This document shows positions 54,434 through 63,555 of a stretch of DNA of 64,000 nucleotides, one piece after another (position 1 is the stretch's first letter; every line of letters starts with the position of its first letter). The position numbers were made by a program, and so were the translations under genes. Source of the stretch: Hyphomicrobiales bacterium (GTDB lineage Bacteria; Pseudomonadota; Alphaproteobacteria; Rhizobiales; Xanthobacteraceae); assembly GCA_017305665.1 (NCBI GenBank), contig JAFKKH010000020.1, positions 62,001 to 126,000 on the forward strand, read 5' to 3'. Under the pieces are notes generated by a model, which was given only the letters and a program-made list of their open reading frames with translations, made no database searches and had not been told where the DNA came from.

Positions 54434-55582
54434 TCAGCGCAATCCCAGGCCGCGGGCAATCATGCCGCGCAGGATTTCCGGCGTGCCCCCGCGAAGGGTG
54501 AACGACGGCGCATGCAGCAGCACATGCGCCAGCGCTTGCGAAAATTCGTCCTCGTCATCGAGACTGGACTCGCTAGGCACCAGACTGCGGACCATCTCGG
54601 GAATCTCGCGCTCGAACGCAGTGCCGACATCCTTGACGAGCGCCGCCTCGGTGATCGGGCGCTCGCCACGCTCGAGCAGCCCCGCGATCGACGCCGACAT
54701 CCGCCGCAGCGCGGAGAAATGCGCGACACAACGGCCCACCGCGATCGCCTGTCGTTCGGACGGCTCGGCGCCAACCTTATCGATGAGGCTCACCAGAAGA
54801 CGAATATCCGACATGAACCGGTCCGGACCGGCGCGTTCGAACGCCAGTTCACCGGTGACGTGCTTCCAGCCCTCGCCGGGTTGGCCCATCACCATGTCGT
54901 CCGGCACGAACACGTCCTTGAAGAACACCTCATTGAACTCGTGGCCACCGGCCATGTTGAGGATCGGCCGGATCTGGATGCCTTTGGAGTCAGTCGCAAC
55001 GATGAATTGCGTCAGCCCGGCGTGCCGGTCCTGGTCGAGCGGCGAGGTCCGCGCCAGGACAATAAGATAGTGAACGCGATGCGCATTCGAGGTCCAGATC
55101 TTCGATCCGTTGATGGTCCAGCCGCCATCGACTCGCGTCGCTTTGGTCCTGACGGCGGCGAGATCAGACCCCGAATCCGGCTCGCTCATGCCAATCCCGA
55201 AATAGCATTCGCCGGCCGCGATCTTCGGCAGGATTGTTGCGCGAGCACGCTCGCTGCCATGCTTGAGGATCTGCGGTCCCGACTGACGATCGGCGATCCA
55301 GTGTGCGCCAGCGGGCGCACCCGCGGCCAGCATTTCCTCGGTGACGACGAAGCGCTCGAGATTGGAATATTCACCACCGCCGTATTGCTTGGGCCAGGTC
55401 ATGCCGACGAAGCCCGCGGCCGCGGCGCGACGGCTGAATTCAGCATCGAAGGTCGACCACGAGGAGCGATGCGCTGCAAAACGGTTGTGCGACCGTTCGT
55501 CCTGCAGGAAGGCTCGGACCTTTTTGCGCATGGCCTGAGCTTCGGGCGGAAGCGAGAGAGCCTCGAATCGAAACGCCTGCAT
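54434..55582 (-). CDS. Acyl-CoA dehydrogenase, large-subunit-like
   Basis: A 382-aa acyl-CoA dehydrogenase with the FAD/substrate signature (CYFGIGMSEPDSGSDLAAVRTKA), WTINGSKIWTSNAH and the C-terminal helical domain ending in GGTPEILRGMIARGLGLR. It oxidises an acyl-CoA to the 2-enoyl-CoA for the enoyl-CoA hydratase encoded just upstream. The substrate is not known; the pair arrangement suggests a dicarboxyl- or cyclic acyl-CoA (inference). Confidence 0.93.
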   Translation of the reverse strand: MQAFRFEALSLPPEAQAMRKKVRAFLQDERSHNRFAAHRSSWSTFDAEFSRRAAAAGFVGMTWPKQYGGGEYSNLERFVVTEEMLAAGAPAGAHWIADRQSGPQILKHGSERARATILPKIAAGECYFGIGMSEPDSGSDLAAVRTKATRVDGGWTINGSKIWTSNAHRVHYLIVLARTSPLDQDRHAGLTQFIVATDSKGIQIRPILNMAGGHEFNEVFFKDVFVPDDMVMGQPGEGWKHVTGELAFERAGPDRFMSDIRLLVSLIDKVGAEPSERQAIAVGRCVAHFSALRRMSASIAGLLERGERPITEAALVKDVGTAFEREIPEMVRSLVPSESSLDDEDEFSQALAHVLLHAPSFTLRGGTPEILRGMIARGLGLR

Positions 55583-55620
55583 GGATGATCCCTCAAGATT
55601 CTTTGGGTCGACGTTTGTGG

Positions 55621-56418
55621 TCAGATGCCCTTGAACACCGGCTTGCGCTTATCGAGGAACGCAGTCACCGCCTCGTGCTGATCCGCGGTGTGCTGGATCA
55701 GCGCCTGCATGCTCGCGGCCATCTCGAGATGGGTCGGCAGTCCGATGGCGGCGGAATCACGAACCAGCTTCTTGCACATCCGGATCGACTGCGCGGGATA
55801 GGCGGCGATCTGCTTCGCCATCTTCTGCGCTTCGGCCAGCAATTCACCCTTCGGGACCACGCGGGAGACAAGGCCCCATTCGAGCGCCTTGTCGGCTTTG
55901 ATGAAATTGCCGGTGAAGGTCATCTCGTAGGCCCGCGACAGGCCGACGACGCGCGGCAGGAACCAGGCGCCGCCATCGCCGGACACCAGACCCACACGCA
56001 TGAAGCTTTCGGCGAATTCGGCATTATCGGCCGCGATACGGATGTCGCACATCAGCGACAGGTCGCAGCCCGCTCCGACGGCGAACCCGTTGACGGCGGC
56101 GATCGACGGCACCTGCAGATCATACATCGCCAGCGGGATCTGCTGGATGCCGTGAAGATAGCCGCGCCGGATTTCAGCCGGCGTCCCGCCGAACAGACCG
56201 GTGCGATCCCGCATTTCCTTGACGTTGCCCCCGGACGAAAAGCCCTCGCCAGCGCCGGTCACGATGACGCACCGCACCGACATGTCCTGATTGATCCGGG
56301 CGCAATACGCGACAAGCTGCTCGACGATCGCCGGCGAAATCGCGTTACGGGTAGCCGGCTCGTTCAGCGTCAGCGTGACGACACCATCGTCCTGCTCGTA
56401 TTTCACGCTCTCAGACAT
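55621..56418 (-). CDS. Enoyl-CoA hydratase/isomerase family (crotonase)
   Basis: A 265-aa crotonase-fold protein. Oxyanion-hole elements are visible in TGAGEGFSSGGNVKEM and AAVNGFAVGAGCDLSLMCDIRIA. It adds water to the enoyl-CoA made by the acyl-CoA dehydrogenases or isomerises it. The gene is 38 bp from its neighbours on both sides in the same operon. Confidence 0.92.
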   Translation of the reverse strand: MSESVKYEQDDGVVTLTLNEPATRNAISPAIVEQLVAYCARINQDMSVRCVIVTGAGEGFSSGGNVKEMRDRTGLFGGTPAEIRRGYLHGIQQIPLAMYDLQVPSIAAVNGFAVGAGCDLSLMCDIRIAADNAEFAESFMRVGLVSGDGGAWFLPRVVGLSRAYEMTFTGNFIKADKALEWGLVSRVVPKGELLAEAQKMAKQIAAYPAQSIRMCKKLVRDSAAIGLPTHLEMAASMQALIQHTADQHEAVTAFLDKRKPVFKGI

Positions 56419-56456
56419 TCGAGATTCCTTCTTTCAACTCAGCGACCAGCACATCG

Positions 56457-57362
56457 TCAGCCGCCATGCATTCCCCAACGCCGCACCGTGAGGCGCTCGA
56501 TGGTCTGGAAGATCACGCCTTCCACGAACAGGCCGACGATCATCACAGTGATCAGGCCGGCAAACACACCGGATGTTTCGAGCAGGTTGCGCTTTTCGAA
56601 GATGTACCAACCGAGGCCGCCCTGTCCCGCCGAGACGCCGAACACCAGTTCGGCCGCAACAAGCGTTCGCCATGCGAAAGCCCAGCCGATCTTGAGACCA
56701 CTGAGAATGGCCGGGAATGCCGCCGGAATCAGGATGCCCGTGACAAAGCGCAATCCGCGCAATCCAAAAGTCTGGCCGGCCATCCGCAGCGTGTTGGACA
56801 CCGACAGGAAACCGGCATGGGTGTTGAGCGCAACCGCCCAGAGCACGGAATGCACGATAACGAAGATCAGGCTGGGCACGCCAAGTCCGAACCACAGAAG
56901 CGCCAGCGGCAGGAGTGCGATCGCCGGCATCGGATTGAACATCGCAGTCAGCGTCGACAGCAGGTCCGTGGCAAAACGCGTCGAGACCGCCAACGTCGTC
57001 AGTAACGCTGCCAGCAGAATACCGAGACCATAGCCCATCAGAAGGATGCGCAGGGTGACCTGCAATCGCTCTGGAATCGTGCCGCTGGCAATGTCGGTCC
57101 AAAGCGAGGTCAGGGTCTCGCTCAGCGTCGGGAAACTCAGGGGGTTATCGAGCCAGCGGCCGTAACTCTCCCATACGATGGCCAGGATCACCAGAATGAC
57201 GCCGCGCCGGACCAGCGACGAGTTCCAGATGCGCTGCGTCCATGGCAGCGGCACCTCGATCGTCCCGATTTCAGACACGGGAACGACCTTCCGTGTGAAA
57301 TCCTGGCGCTTCACTGGAGATACGAACGGCGGCCGAACTCCGGCCTGCTTGGCGTCGATCAT
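56457..57362 (-). CDS. TauC/SsuC-type ABC transporter permease
   Basis: A 301-aa membrane protein with about six helices and an EAA loop (NTLRMAGQTFGLRGLRFVTGILIPAAFPAILSGLK). It is the channel of a nitrate/sulfonate/taurine-type importer. Its start overlaps the ATPase stop (ATGA). Confidence 0.92.
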   Translation of the reverse strand: MIDAKQAGVRPPFVSPVKRQDFTRKVVPVSEIGTIEVPLPWTQRIWNSSLVRRGVILVILAIVWESYGRWLDNPLSFPTLSETLTSLWTDIASGTIPERLQVTLRILLMGYGLGILLAALLTTLAVSTRFATDLLSTLTAMFNPMPAIALLPLALLWFGLGVPSLIFVIVHSVLWAVALNTHAGFLSVSNTLRMAGQTFGLRGLRFVTGILIPAAFPAILSGLKIGWAFAWRTLVAAELVFGVSAGQGGLGWYIFEKRNLLETSGVFAGLITVMIVGLFVEGVIFQTIERLTVRRWGMHGG

Positions 57363-58159
57363 TGTGCTTCTCCAGCAGACGGAAACAACAGGTCATGAAT
57401 CCGGCGGCAGGCAGCTTGAAAATCCTCGCCGCTGGAATTTGGTCCACCGAGATGATCAACGTTGATCTCGGCACAGACCTGTCCGGGATGCGGCGACAAC
57501 ACCACGACGCGGCTGCCGACCAGGACCGCCTCCTCGATCGAATGGGTGACGAAGATCAGCGTGAAGCCAACCGCCTCCCATAGCGCGACCAGCTCTTCCT
57601 GCATCTTGCGGCGGGTGAGCGCGTCAAGCGCCGCGAACGGCTCATCCATCAGCAGGATATACGGACGCATGGCCATGGCCCGGGCGATCGCGACGCGCTG
57701 CTTCATGCCGCCGGACAGCGTATGCGGATAGGAGTCGATGAATCCGGACAGGTTGACACTCTCGATCACCTGCTCGGCGCGCCGGTTGGCTTCTTCGGCT
57801 GAGACACCATTGCAGCGCATCGGGTACGTCACGTTGTGGCGCACCGTCTTCCACGGCAGGAGCTGATCGAACTCCTGAAAAACCATCATCCGGTCAGGGC
57901 CGGGGCGCGTGATCGGCGCGCCGCTGAGTCGGATCGATCCCTCGACCGGCCGGATGAATCCAGCGATGGCCTTCAACAAGGTGGATTTGCCGCAACCAGA
58001 CGGTCCCAACAAAACCAGCCGCTCGCCAGGGTGGATGTCGAAATCCACCCTATAGGTCGCGGTCACCCGCCGTTCCGGCGTGCGATATTGCAGCGTCACG
58101 CCATTGACCTGCAAAAGCGCTTCACCGCCGCTTGAATCGTTCACGTTGGGCTGAAGCAC
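57359..58159 (-). CDS. TauB/SsuB-type ABC transporter ATPase
   Basis: A 266-aa ATPase with Walker A (GPSGCGKSTLLK), Q-loop (VFQEFDQLLPW), signature (LSGGMKQRVAIARA), Walker B (ILLMDEPFAALD) and switch (FVTHSIEEA). It energises the adjacent TauC-type permease. It lies 27 bp after the binding-protein gene. Confidence 0.93.
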   Translation of the reverse strand: MLQPNVNDSSGGEALLQVNGVTLQYRTPERRVTATYRVDFDIHPGERLVLLGPSGCGKSTLLKAIAGFIRPVEGSIRLSGAPITRPGPDRMMVFQEFDQLLPWKTVRHNVTYPMRCNGVSAEEANRRAEQVIESVNLSGFIDSYPHTLSGGMKQRVAIARAMAMRPYILLMDEPFAALDALTRRKMQEELVALWEAVGFTLIFVTHSIEEAVLVGSRVVVLSPHPGQVCAEINVDHLGGPNSSGEDFQAACRRIHDLLFPSAGEAQ

Positions 58160-58186
58160 GGCTCGCCTCCGGATGCTGGGGAGAGG

Positions 58187-59179
58187 TTAGTGGTTGTTGC
58201 CACCATCGATCGGAAAGAACACGTCCTTCCAGCCCGCTGGCGCCTTACGCAGCATGCCCTGATCGATCATGAACTTGGCAAACAGTTCGATACCTTCCGG
58301 CTCGGTCGAATAGCTGACCGTGCCATCGGTCAGGATCTTCTGAACGTCCTCGACCGTCATCTGGACCTTCTCGGACTTCAGATAGATCTCGGCGGCCTGC
58401 TTCGGATCGTCCTTGATCAGCTTGTCAGCGTCCTGCAATCCGCGCAGCAACGCCTGCGCGACCTTCGGATTGGCATCGACGAAGGACTGCTGCGCCGTCA
58501 GCGTGGCGCCCGTGACCTTCTGCCCGTCGCTGATCGCCGTTGATTTCATCACGACATGAACGTTTGGATTTTTCTCCACCATCTGGGTGAATGGCGGTGT
58601 CGCAAAATAGCCACCGATCGCCTTTCCGCTCATGATCGCAGCGGACGCATCCGGATGCGGCAGAGTCACCATCAGCTTGTCTGCTCGCGATGCATCTCCG
58701 TCCTTCGCCGCCATGGCCCGCAAAAGGATCGCCTGCGGCGAGTTGAAGGCCGGCACGGCGATCTTGTCGTTCGGCGTGAAATCCTTGAACGATTTAATGT
58801 TTTCGCGATTGGTAAACAGCACATACACGATGCTCGAGAGCGACCCGATGGTCTTGATGTGCTGCTGTCCGCGCGTCTTGTCCCATGCGATCAGAGCCCC
58901 GGCGGTACCCAGTGTTCCTGCTTCGACGTTCTTCGAGAGCAGCGCCTCGTTCATCGCGGTCGATCCGCTGAAGCGGGTCAGTTCGACATCGAGGCCGGGC
59001 AGCCCGAGCGCTTTGGCGTTCTTGTCGAACAGGCCCGCGCTCTGCCCGACGACGACCGGCAGGTAGGTCAGGCCGTACTGCAGGCCGATACGCACCTTCG
59101 CAACTTCAGCGGCTGCGGGCCCGATCAGTGCGCAGCTGAGCGCGGCCGTTAGAAGCATTCGTCTGGTGGTGGACAGCAT
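58187..59179 (-). CDS. TauA/SsuA-type ABC substrate-binding protein
   Basis: About 330 aa with a signal peptide (TRRMLLTAALSCALIGPAAA) and an NMT1/SsuA-type fold (KVRIGLQYGLTYLPVVVGQSAGLFDKNAKALGL, FNSPQAILLRAMAAKDG). It captures a small organic acid or sulfonate-like molecule in the periplasm. I chose the ATG at 59179 with GGGAG upstream. Given its catabolic neighbours it probably imports the substrate of the CoA pathway. Confidence 0.9.
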   Translation of the reverse strand: MLSTTRRMLLTAALSCALIGPAAAEVAKVRIGLQYGLTYLPVVVGQSAGLFDKNAKALGLPGLDVELTRFSGSTAMNEALLSKNVEAGTLGTAGALIAWDKTRGQQHIKTIGSLSSIVYVLFTNRENIKSFKDFTPNDKIAVPAFNSPQAILLRAMAAKDGDASRADKLMVTLPHPDASAAIMSGKAIGGYFATPPFTQMVEKNPNVHVVMKSTAISDGQKVTGATLTAQQSFVDANPKVAQALLRGLQDADKLIKDDPKQAAEIYLKSEKVQMTVEDVQKILTDGTVSYSTEPEGIELFAKFMIDQGMLRKAPAGWKDVFFPIDGGNNH

Positions 59180-59283
59180 TTTATTGATCTCCCGTTTTTT
59201 GCTGTTCTTGTTGAGTGCGAGCAACGTCGCCCGCATAGTTGGAAATGACAGCCGACCTATCGGCTTCGCACGTCACCGCTGCC

Positions 59284-60468
59284 TCATTCGGTTGCTGCCG
59301 CTGCATCTTTCGGCAAGCCGATCTCCCTGAGGATCTCGTCGGTATGCTCGCCAAGACGAGGCGCATGCCGGCGAATACGGAATGGCGCGGAACTGAATGA
59401 CACCGGTCGCCGGATCGTCTTGTACCGGCCCTCGGTCGGATGATCGTCATAACCGAACATGCCGACGGCTTTCATGTGCGGGTCGTCGGGGAGATCGCCG
59501 AGCGACAGAACCGGCATGCAGGGAATGCTGACGCGATCACAGAATTCGACCCATTCGGCGTTCGTTCGCTTGACGGCTTCCTCCTCGACGATGCCGTAAA
59601 GATATTCGATGTGCAGGACGCGCTCGGTGAGGTAGTGGAAGCGCGTATCCTCCTTCATTTCCGGCCGTCCGATGAAATCGAAAAAATCGCGCCAGTTCCG
59701 ATCCGAATACGGCAACAGGCACATATAGCCGTCGCTGGTCTTGAACGGCTTGCGTGTCGGACTGACGACCCTTGTATAGCCGGGCTCGCTCAATGGCGGA
59801 TCGAAAGCAAACCCCAGCAGATGCTCGATATAGGCGAACTCCGCCGTGGTCTCGAACATCGGCACTTCGATCGCCTGACCGCCGCCGCCGCGCTCACGCT
59901 GAAACAGCGCCGCGAGCACCGAATAGGCAATCGCCTGCCCCGACAGCTTGTCGCACAAAACGGTAGGCATGAAGGCAGGTGCGCCCCGCGCCGCCTGATG
60001 AAGTGCTGCAAGGCCGGCACCGGCCTGAATGATATCGTCGTAGGCCGCCTTGTCGCGATAGGGCCCGGCATTGCCGAACCCGTAGGCACCGCAATAAATG
60101 ATGTCAGACCGGATCGTCTTGACCCGATCATAGGTGTATCCAAGCTTCTCGATCGCCTTGGGGCGCAGCGAGTGAACAAAAACATCCGCTGTCGCAATCA
60201 GCCTGTCGAGGGCCTCACGACCCGCCGCCGTCTTGAGATCCAGCACTACGCTGCGCTTGTTGCGATTGAGATGCAGGAATCCGCCTGCCATGCCGGTGTT
60301 GCGGTTCGGCTTGTAAGACCTGAACGAATCGCCTTCGGGACTTTCGACCTTGATGACGTCGGCTCCCATATCGGCGAGCACATGGGTCGCATACGGTCCC
60401 ATGATGACGTTGGTGAAGTCGATGACGCGAATGCCCCCCAAAGGGCCGTCGGTCGGTGTTGTGTCCAT
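59284..60468 (-). CDS. CaiB/BaiF-type CoA-transferase
   Basis: About 394 aa of class III CoA-transferase: LGGIRVIDFTNVIMGPYATHVLADMGADVIKVESPEGD at the start and the likely catalytic aspartate in AAYDDIIQAGAGLAALH. It moves CoA between acids to activate the substrate. The start at 60468 gives the usual N-terminus (MDTTPTDGPLGG); the frame extends to 60609 over the divergent promoter. It is the first gene of the minus-strand operon. Confidence 0.92.
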   Translation of the reverse strand: MDTTPTDGPLGGIRVIDFTNVIMGPYATHVLADMGADVIKVESPEGDSFRSYKPNRNTGMAGGFLHLNRNKRSVVLDLKTAAGREALDRLIATADVFVHSLRPKAIEKLGYTYDRVKTIRSDIIYCGAYGFGNAGPYRDKAAYDDIIQAGAGLAALHQAARGAPAFMPTVLCDKLSGQAIAYSVLAALFQRERGGGGQAIEVPMFETTAEFAYIEHLLGFAFDPPLSEPGYTRVVSPTRKPFKTSDGYMCLLPYSDRNWRDFFDFIGRPEMKEDTRFHYLTERVLHIEYLYGIVEEEAVKRTNAEWVEFCDRVSIPCMPVLSLGDLPDDPHMKAVGMFGYDDHPTEGRYKTIRRPVSFSSAPFRIRRHAPRLGEHTDEILREIGLPKDAAAATE

Positions 60469-60604
60469 CAGAACGCTGCTCTTCCGACTGAATTTGTTCT
60501 GCACAATCTGATTGCAGCGACCGATGGCACGACCGCCGCGCGTCGCTCGATAAACTGCATCGAGCGGTACAGTCGCAACACGTTTTGCCGTCGAAAACGC
60601 ACAT

Positions 60605-60628
60605 ATCACATATGTGATGTTTTACATC
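60605..60628. promoter_or_regulatory. Palindromic operator between the CoA-transferase and TRAP genes
   Basis: ATCACATATGTGAT (60605-60618) is a perfect 14-bp palindrome. It overlaps a second inverted repeat GATGT-TTT-ACATC (60616-60628). The position in the divergent promoter region suits a shared regulator such as the IclR protein encoded downstream (inference). Confidence 0.6.
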
Positions 60629-60698
60629 CGATCTTTCCCTCCACTGCGGTACGTTGTTTGATGGCAGTTAGAAAAACAAAAGACATGAGGAAACGAGA

Positions 60699-61700
60699 AT
60701 GCGAATTGCTCAATTTCGCGCCGCAGCACTGGCAACGTTTTTCGCCCTTGCAACGCTGCTGCCATCGATCCCCGCCGCTACCGCCGCCGAAAACTGGAAT
60801 CTCTATGTTTACAATCCCGTGGCGACTGTTGCCGCGGTGAAAGGCCTCAATTCCGCGATTGAGCAAATCCAGAAAGACACCAATGGCGCGTTGAACATTC
60901 GCCTGCATCTCGGCGGGTCGCTTCCTATCAACACGACCAACATCACACCTGCCGTGAGCGACGACGTCGTTCAGATGGGCGATGATGGATACTTCCTCGG
61001 TAACGTGCCGATTGGCGGCGTCCTGCGGTTGCCGATGCTGATCCGCTCGCGCGAGGAATACGACAAGGCCGCCGCGATCATGACGCCGCACCTTGAAAAA
61101 GCCTTCGGGCGAAAGGGCCTCGTCGTTCTCGGCCAGTACCTCTATCCATATCAGGTCGCCTATTCGCGCAACAAGCTGACTTCCCTGGCGGACTTCAAGG
61201 GCCAGAAGATTCGCGTGACGTCACCCGAGCAAGGTGAGTTCATCAAGCGCCTCGGCGGCGTTCCCGTCACCATCGGCGCTCCTGAAGTGCCCTCCGCACT
61301 CGATCGAGGCGTCGTCGATGGCGTGCTGACCGCCAATACCGGCGGCGGCAACATCTGGCGCGATCTGCTGAAGTTCAACTTCAGGCTCGGTATCAACTAC
61401 TTCAACTCCGTCATCATCGTGAACAAGGATCGGTTCGATAAACTCTCGCCCGATATCCAGACCAAGGTCCGCAAGGCGTTCGCAGACAACCTTCCGCGCA
61501 TCACCCAGGCGATGGAAGACGAGGAAGACGGCCTAACCAAGAAACTCGCCGAAGGCGGCATGACCATCACCAAGCCGACTCAGGCCGATGTGGATGAAGC
61601 CACCAAGATAATCTCGAGCTACTGGGACCAATGGGCAAAATCCAAAGGCCCTGAGGCCGTTGAAGCTCTGAAGCAGGTGCGTGCCGCTCTTGGAAGGTGA
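60699..61700 (+). CDS. dctP: TRAP transporter solute-binding protein (DctP)
   Basis: A 333-aa protein with a signal peptide (AALATFFALATLLPSIPAATA) and a DctP-type fold (KGLNSAIEQIQKDTNGALNIRLHLGGSLP, GQKIRVTSPEQGEFIKRLGGVPVT, ALDRGVVDGVLTAN). It binds a carboxylate in the periplasm for the DctQM membrane proteins. GAGGAAACGAG precedes the ATG. Confidence 0.93.
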   Translation: MRIAQFRAAALATFFALATLLPSIPAATAAENWNLYVYNPVATVAAVKGLNSAIEQIQKDTNGALNIRLHLGGSLPINTTNITPAVSDDVVQMGDDGYFLGNVPIGGVLRLPMLIRSREEYDKAAAIMTPHLEKAFGRKGLVVLGQYLYPYQVAYSRNKLTSLADFKGQKIRVTSPEQGEFIKRLGGVPVTIGAPEVPSALDRGVVDGVLTANTGGGNIWRDLLKFNFRLGINYFNSVIIVNKDRFDKLSPDIQTKVRKAFADNLPRITQAMEDEEDGLTKKLAEGGMTITKPTQADVDEATKIISSYWDQWAKSKGPEAVEALKQVRAALGR

Positions 61701-61703
61701 ACC

Positions 61704-62240
61704 ATGTCGGAACTCACACCGAATGACATGCCTCACCGCATCGATGCCCCGGTCGCCGGGGCATCGATCATCGACCGGGTGTCCGAAGCCGTCTGCAGCC
61801 TGCTTCTGGTCGCAGCCATCGCACTCATTTCCATGGAGGTGATTGCGCGAAACGTTTTCGGCACGTCACTGCAGATTTCCGACGAAGTGGTCGGCTACCT
61901 GCTCGTCGCGATCACCTTTCTCAGCATGCCGGTCGCAGAAGCTCACGGCGCCTTTCACCGGGTCGAACTGATCCAGATGCGGCTTGGCCGTCGCGGGCAA
62001 TTGATCTCGCAAACAATCTTCGATCTGCTATCGCTCGCAGCTTCGATTGCCGTCACCTGGCAGTTGATCCGTCTCGCCATGAATTCGTGGCGCTCGGCAG
62101 ACGTCGCGGCGACGCTGCTGCAGACCCCGCTTTGGTTCCCGCAAAGCGCAATGGGCCTCGGTATGGCCCTGCTCTGTCTTGCACTTGTGCGATCGATCAT
62201 GGTCAAGCTCGCGCTGCTGCGCACCGGTGGTGCGGCATGA
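61704..62240 (+). CDS. dctQ: TRAP transporter small membrane subunit (DctQ)
   Basis: A 178-aa membrane protein with four helices (SLLLVAAIALISMEVIARNVFG, VVGYLLVAITFLSMPVA, and two later). The pattern is of DctQ, which links DctP to DctM. It starts three bases after dctP and overlaps dctM (ATGA). Confidence 0.92.
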   Translation: MSELTPNDMPHRIDAPVAGASIIDRVSEAVCSLLLVAAIALISMEVIARNVFGTSLQISDEVVGYLLVAITFLSMPVAEAHGAFHRVELIQMRLGRRGQLISQTIFDLLSLAASIAVTWQLIRLAMNSWRSADVAATLLQTPLWFPQSAMGLGMALLCLALVRSIMVKLALLRTGGAA

Positions 62241-63544
62241 CACCAGGCGTCGAGCTTTTTGTCGTTCTGGCCGTGTTCATCGGCCTTCTCTGCGCCGGCA
62301 TGACGATCCCGTTCGCGATCCTCGTTCCGTCTATTCTGTATCTTCTGCTTCAATCGGGTATGGCCGGACTGAAAGGCCTAGGCCTGGTCAGTTGGGGCAG
62401 CATGAACAGCTTCACGCTGAGCGCGATCCCGCTTTTCATCCTGATGTCGGAAATCCTGCAGGAAAGTCGGCTCAGTCAACGTGTCTATCGCGGCCTGTCC
62501 GTACTGCTGACCTGGCTTCCCGGCGGCTTGCTGCAGACCAATATCGCGGGATGCGCGATTTTCGCCTCGATCAGCGGCTCGAGCGTCGCCACAGCGGCGT
62601 CGATCGGCCGCGTCGCGCTGCCGGAACTGATGCGGCGCGAATACGGCCCGCGCATCTCCGCCGGCTCGCTGGCCGCTGGCGGGACTCTCGGCATCCTGCT
62701 GCCGCCGAGCATCGCCATGATCGTCTATGGCACGTTCACCGAAACGTCGGTGGCGAAGCTTTTCATGGCCGGCGTGATGCCCGGACTGCTGCTCGCCGCG
62801 ATGTTCATGGCCTACATCGCACTCCATAGCTGGCAGCGGCCACACACCGCGCCGAAGATGGCGGGCCCGAAATCGGTGCGCGAAGTCGCCCTGGCGTGCG
62901 TCGATGTCGTCCCGTTCGTCGTCCTGATCGGCGGAACGATCGGCAGCATTTACACCGGCCTCGTCACTCCGACCGAAGCCGCAGCGGTCGGCTGCCTGCT
63001 GTCGGTGCTGCTTGCCTGGTGCTGCGGCGATTTCAATTTCGCCATTTTAAATCGCGCGCTGCAGGCGACGGTCAGGGTCTGCGGCAACATCCTGTTCATC
63101 GTCTATGCCGCCTACGCTTTCTCCTACGCGATCAGCTACGCGGGCGTGGGAGAACAGATCACGCAGTTCCTGGTCGGCCTCAAGCTCTCCCAACTGGAGT
63201 TCTTCGTCGCGCTCTTCGTGCTCTACACGGTTCTGGGATGCCTGGTCGAAAGCCTCGGCATGATCGTCGTGACCGTGCCCCTGCTCTATCCCGTGCTGGT
63301 TCAGTACGGCATCGATCCGATCTGGTTCGGCGTGATTCTCGTGCTGTTCATCGAGATGGGACAGATCTCGCCGCCGATCGGCATCAACCTGTTCGTGATC
63401 CAGAGCATCTGGAGCGGCAAGCTGAGCGACGTGGTGATGGGAACGATTCCCTTTCATCTCATCATGTTTATCCTGCTTGCGTTACTGGTGTTCTTCCCTG
63501 AAATCGCGATGTGGCTGCCCTCCCGGGTGGCCGCGCTACCCTGA
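62237..63544 (+). CDS. dctM: TRAP transporter large membrane subunit (DctM)
   Basis: About 435 aa with 11-12 helices (ELFVVLAVFIGLLCAGMTIPFAILV, GTLGILLPPSIAMIVYG, QISPPIGINLFVIQSI). It is the sodium-driven channel subunit of the DctPQM importer. I set the start at the ATG that overlaps the dctQ stop, as the frame itself opens at 62087 inside dctQ. Confidence 0.94.
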   Translation: MTPGVELFVVLAVFIGLLCAGMTIPFAILVPSILYLLLQSGMAGLKGLGLVSWGSMNSFTLSAIPLFILMSEILQESRLSQRVYRGLSVLLTWLPGGLLQTNIAGCAIFASISGSSVATAASIGRVALPELMRREYGPRISAGSLAAGGTLGILLPPSIAMIVYGTFTETSVAKLFMAGVMPGLLLAAMFMAYIALHSWQRPHTAPKMAGPKSVREVALACVDVVPFVVLIGGTIGSIYTGLVTPTEAAAVGCLLSVLLAWCCGDFNFAILNRALQATVRVCGNILFIVYAAYAFSYAISYAGVGEQITQFLVGLKLSQLEFFVALFVLYTVLGCLVESLGMIVVTVPLLYPVLVQYGIDPIWFGVILVLFIEMGQISPPIGINLFVIQSIWSGKLSDVVMGTIPFHLIMFILLALLVFFPEIAMWLPSRVAALP

Positions 63545-63555
63545 AGGCGCCCATC

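Noticed and set aside
55585-57033. Plus-strand frame of 482 codons across the hydratase and permease genes
   Set aside because: It spans two well-supported minus-strand genes and has no motif.
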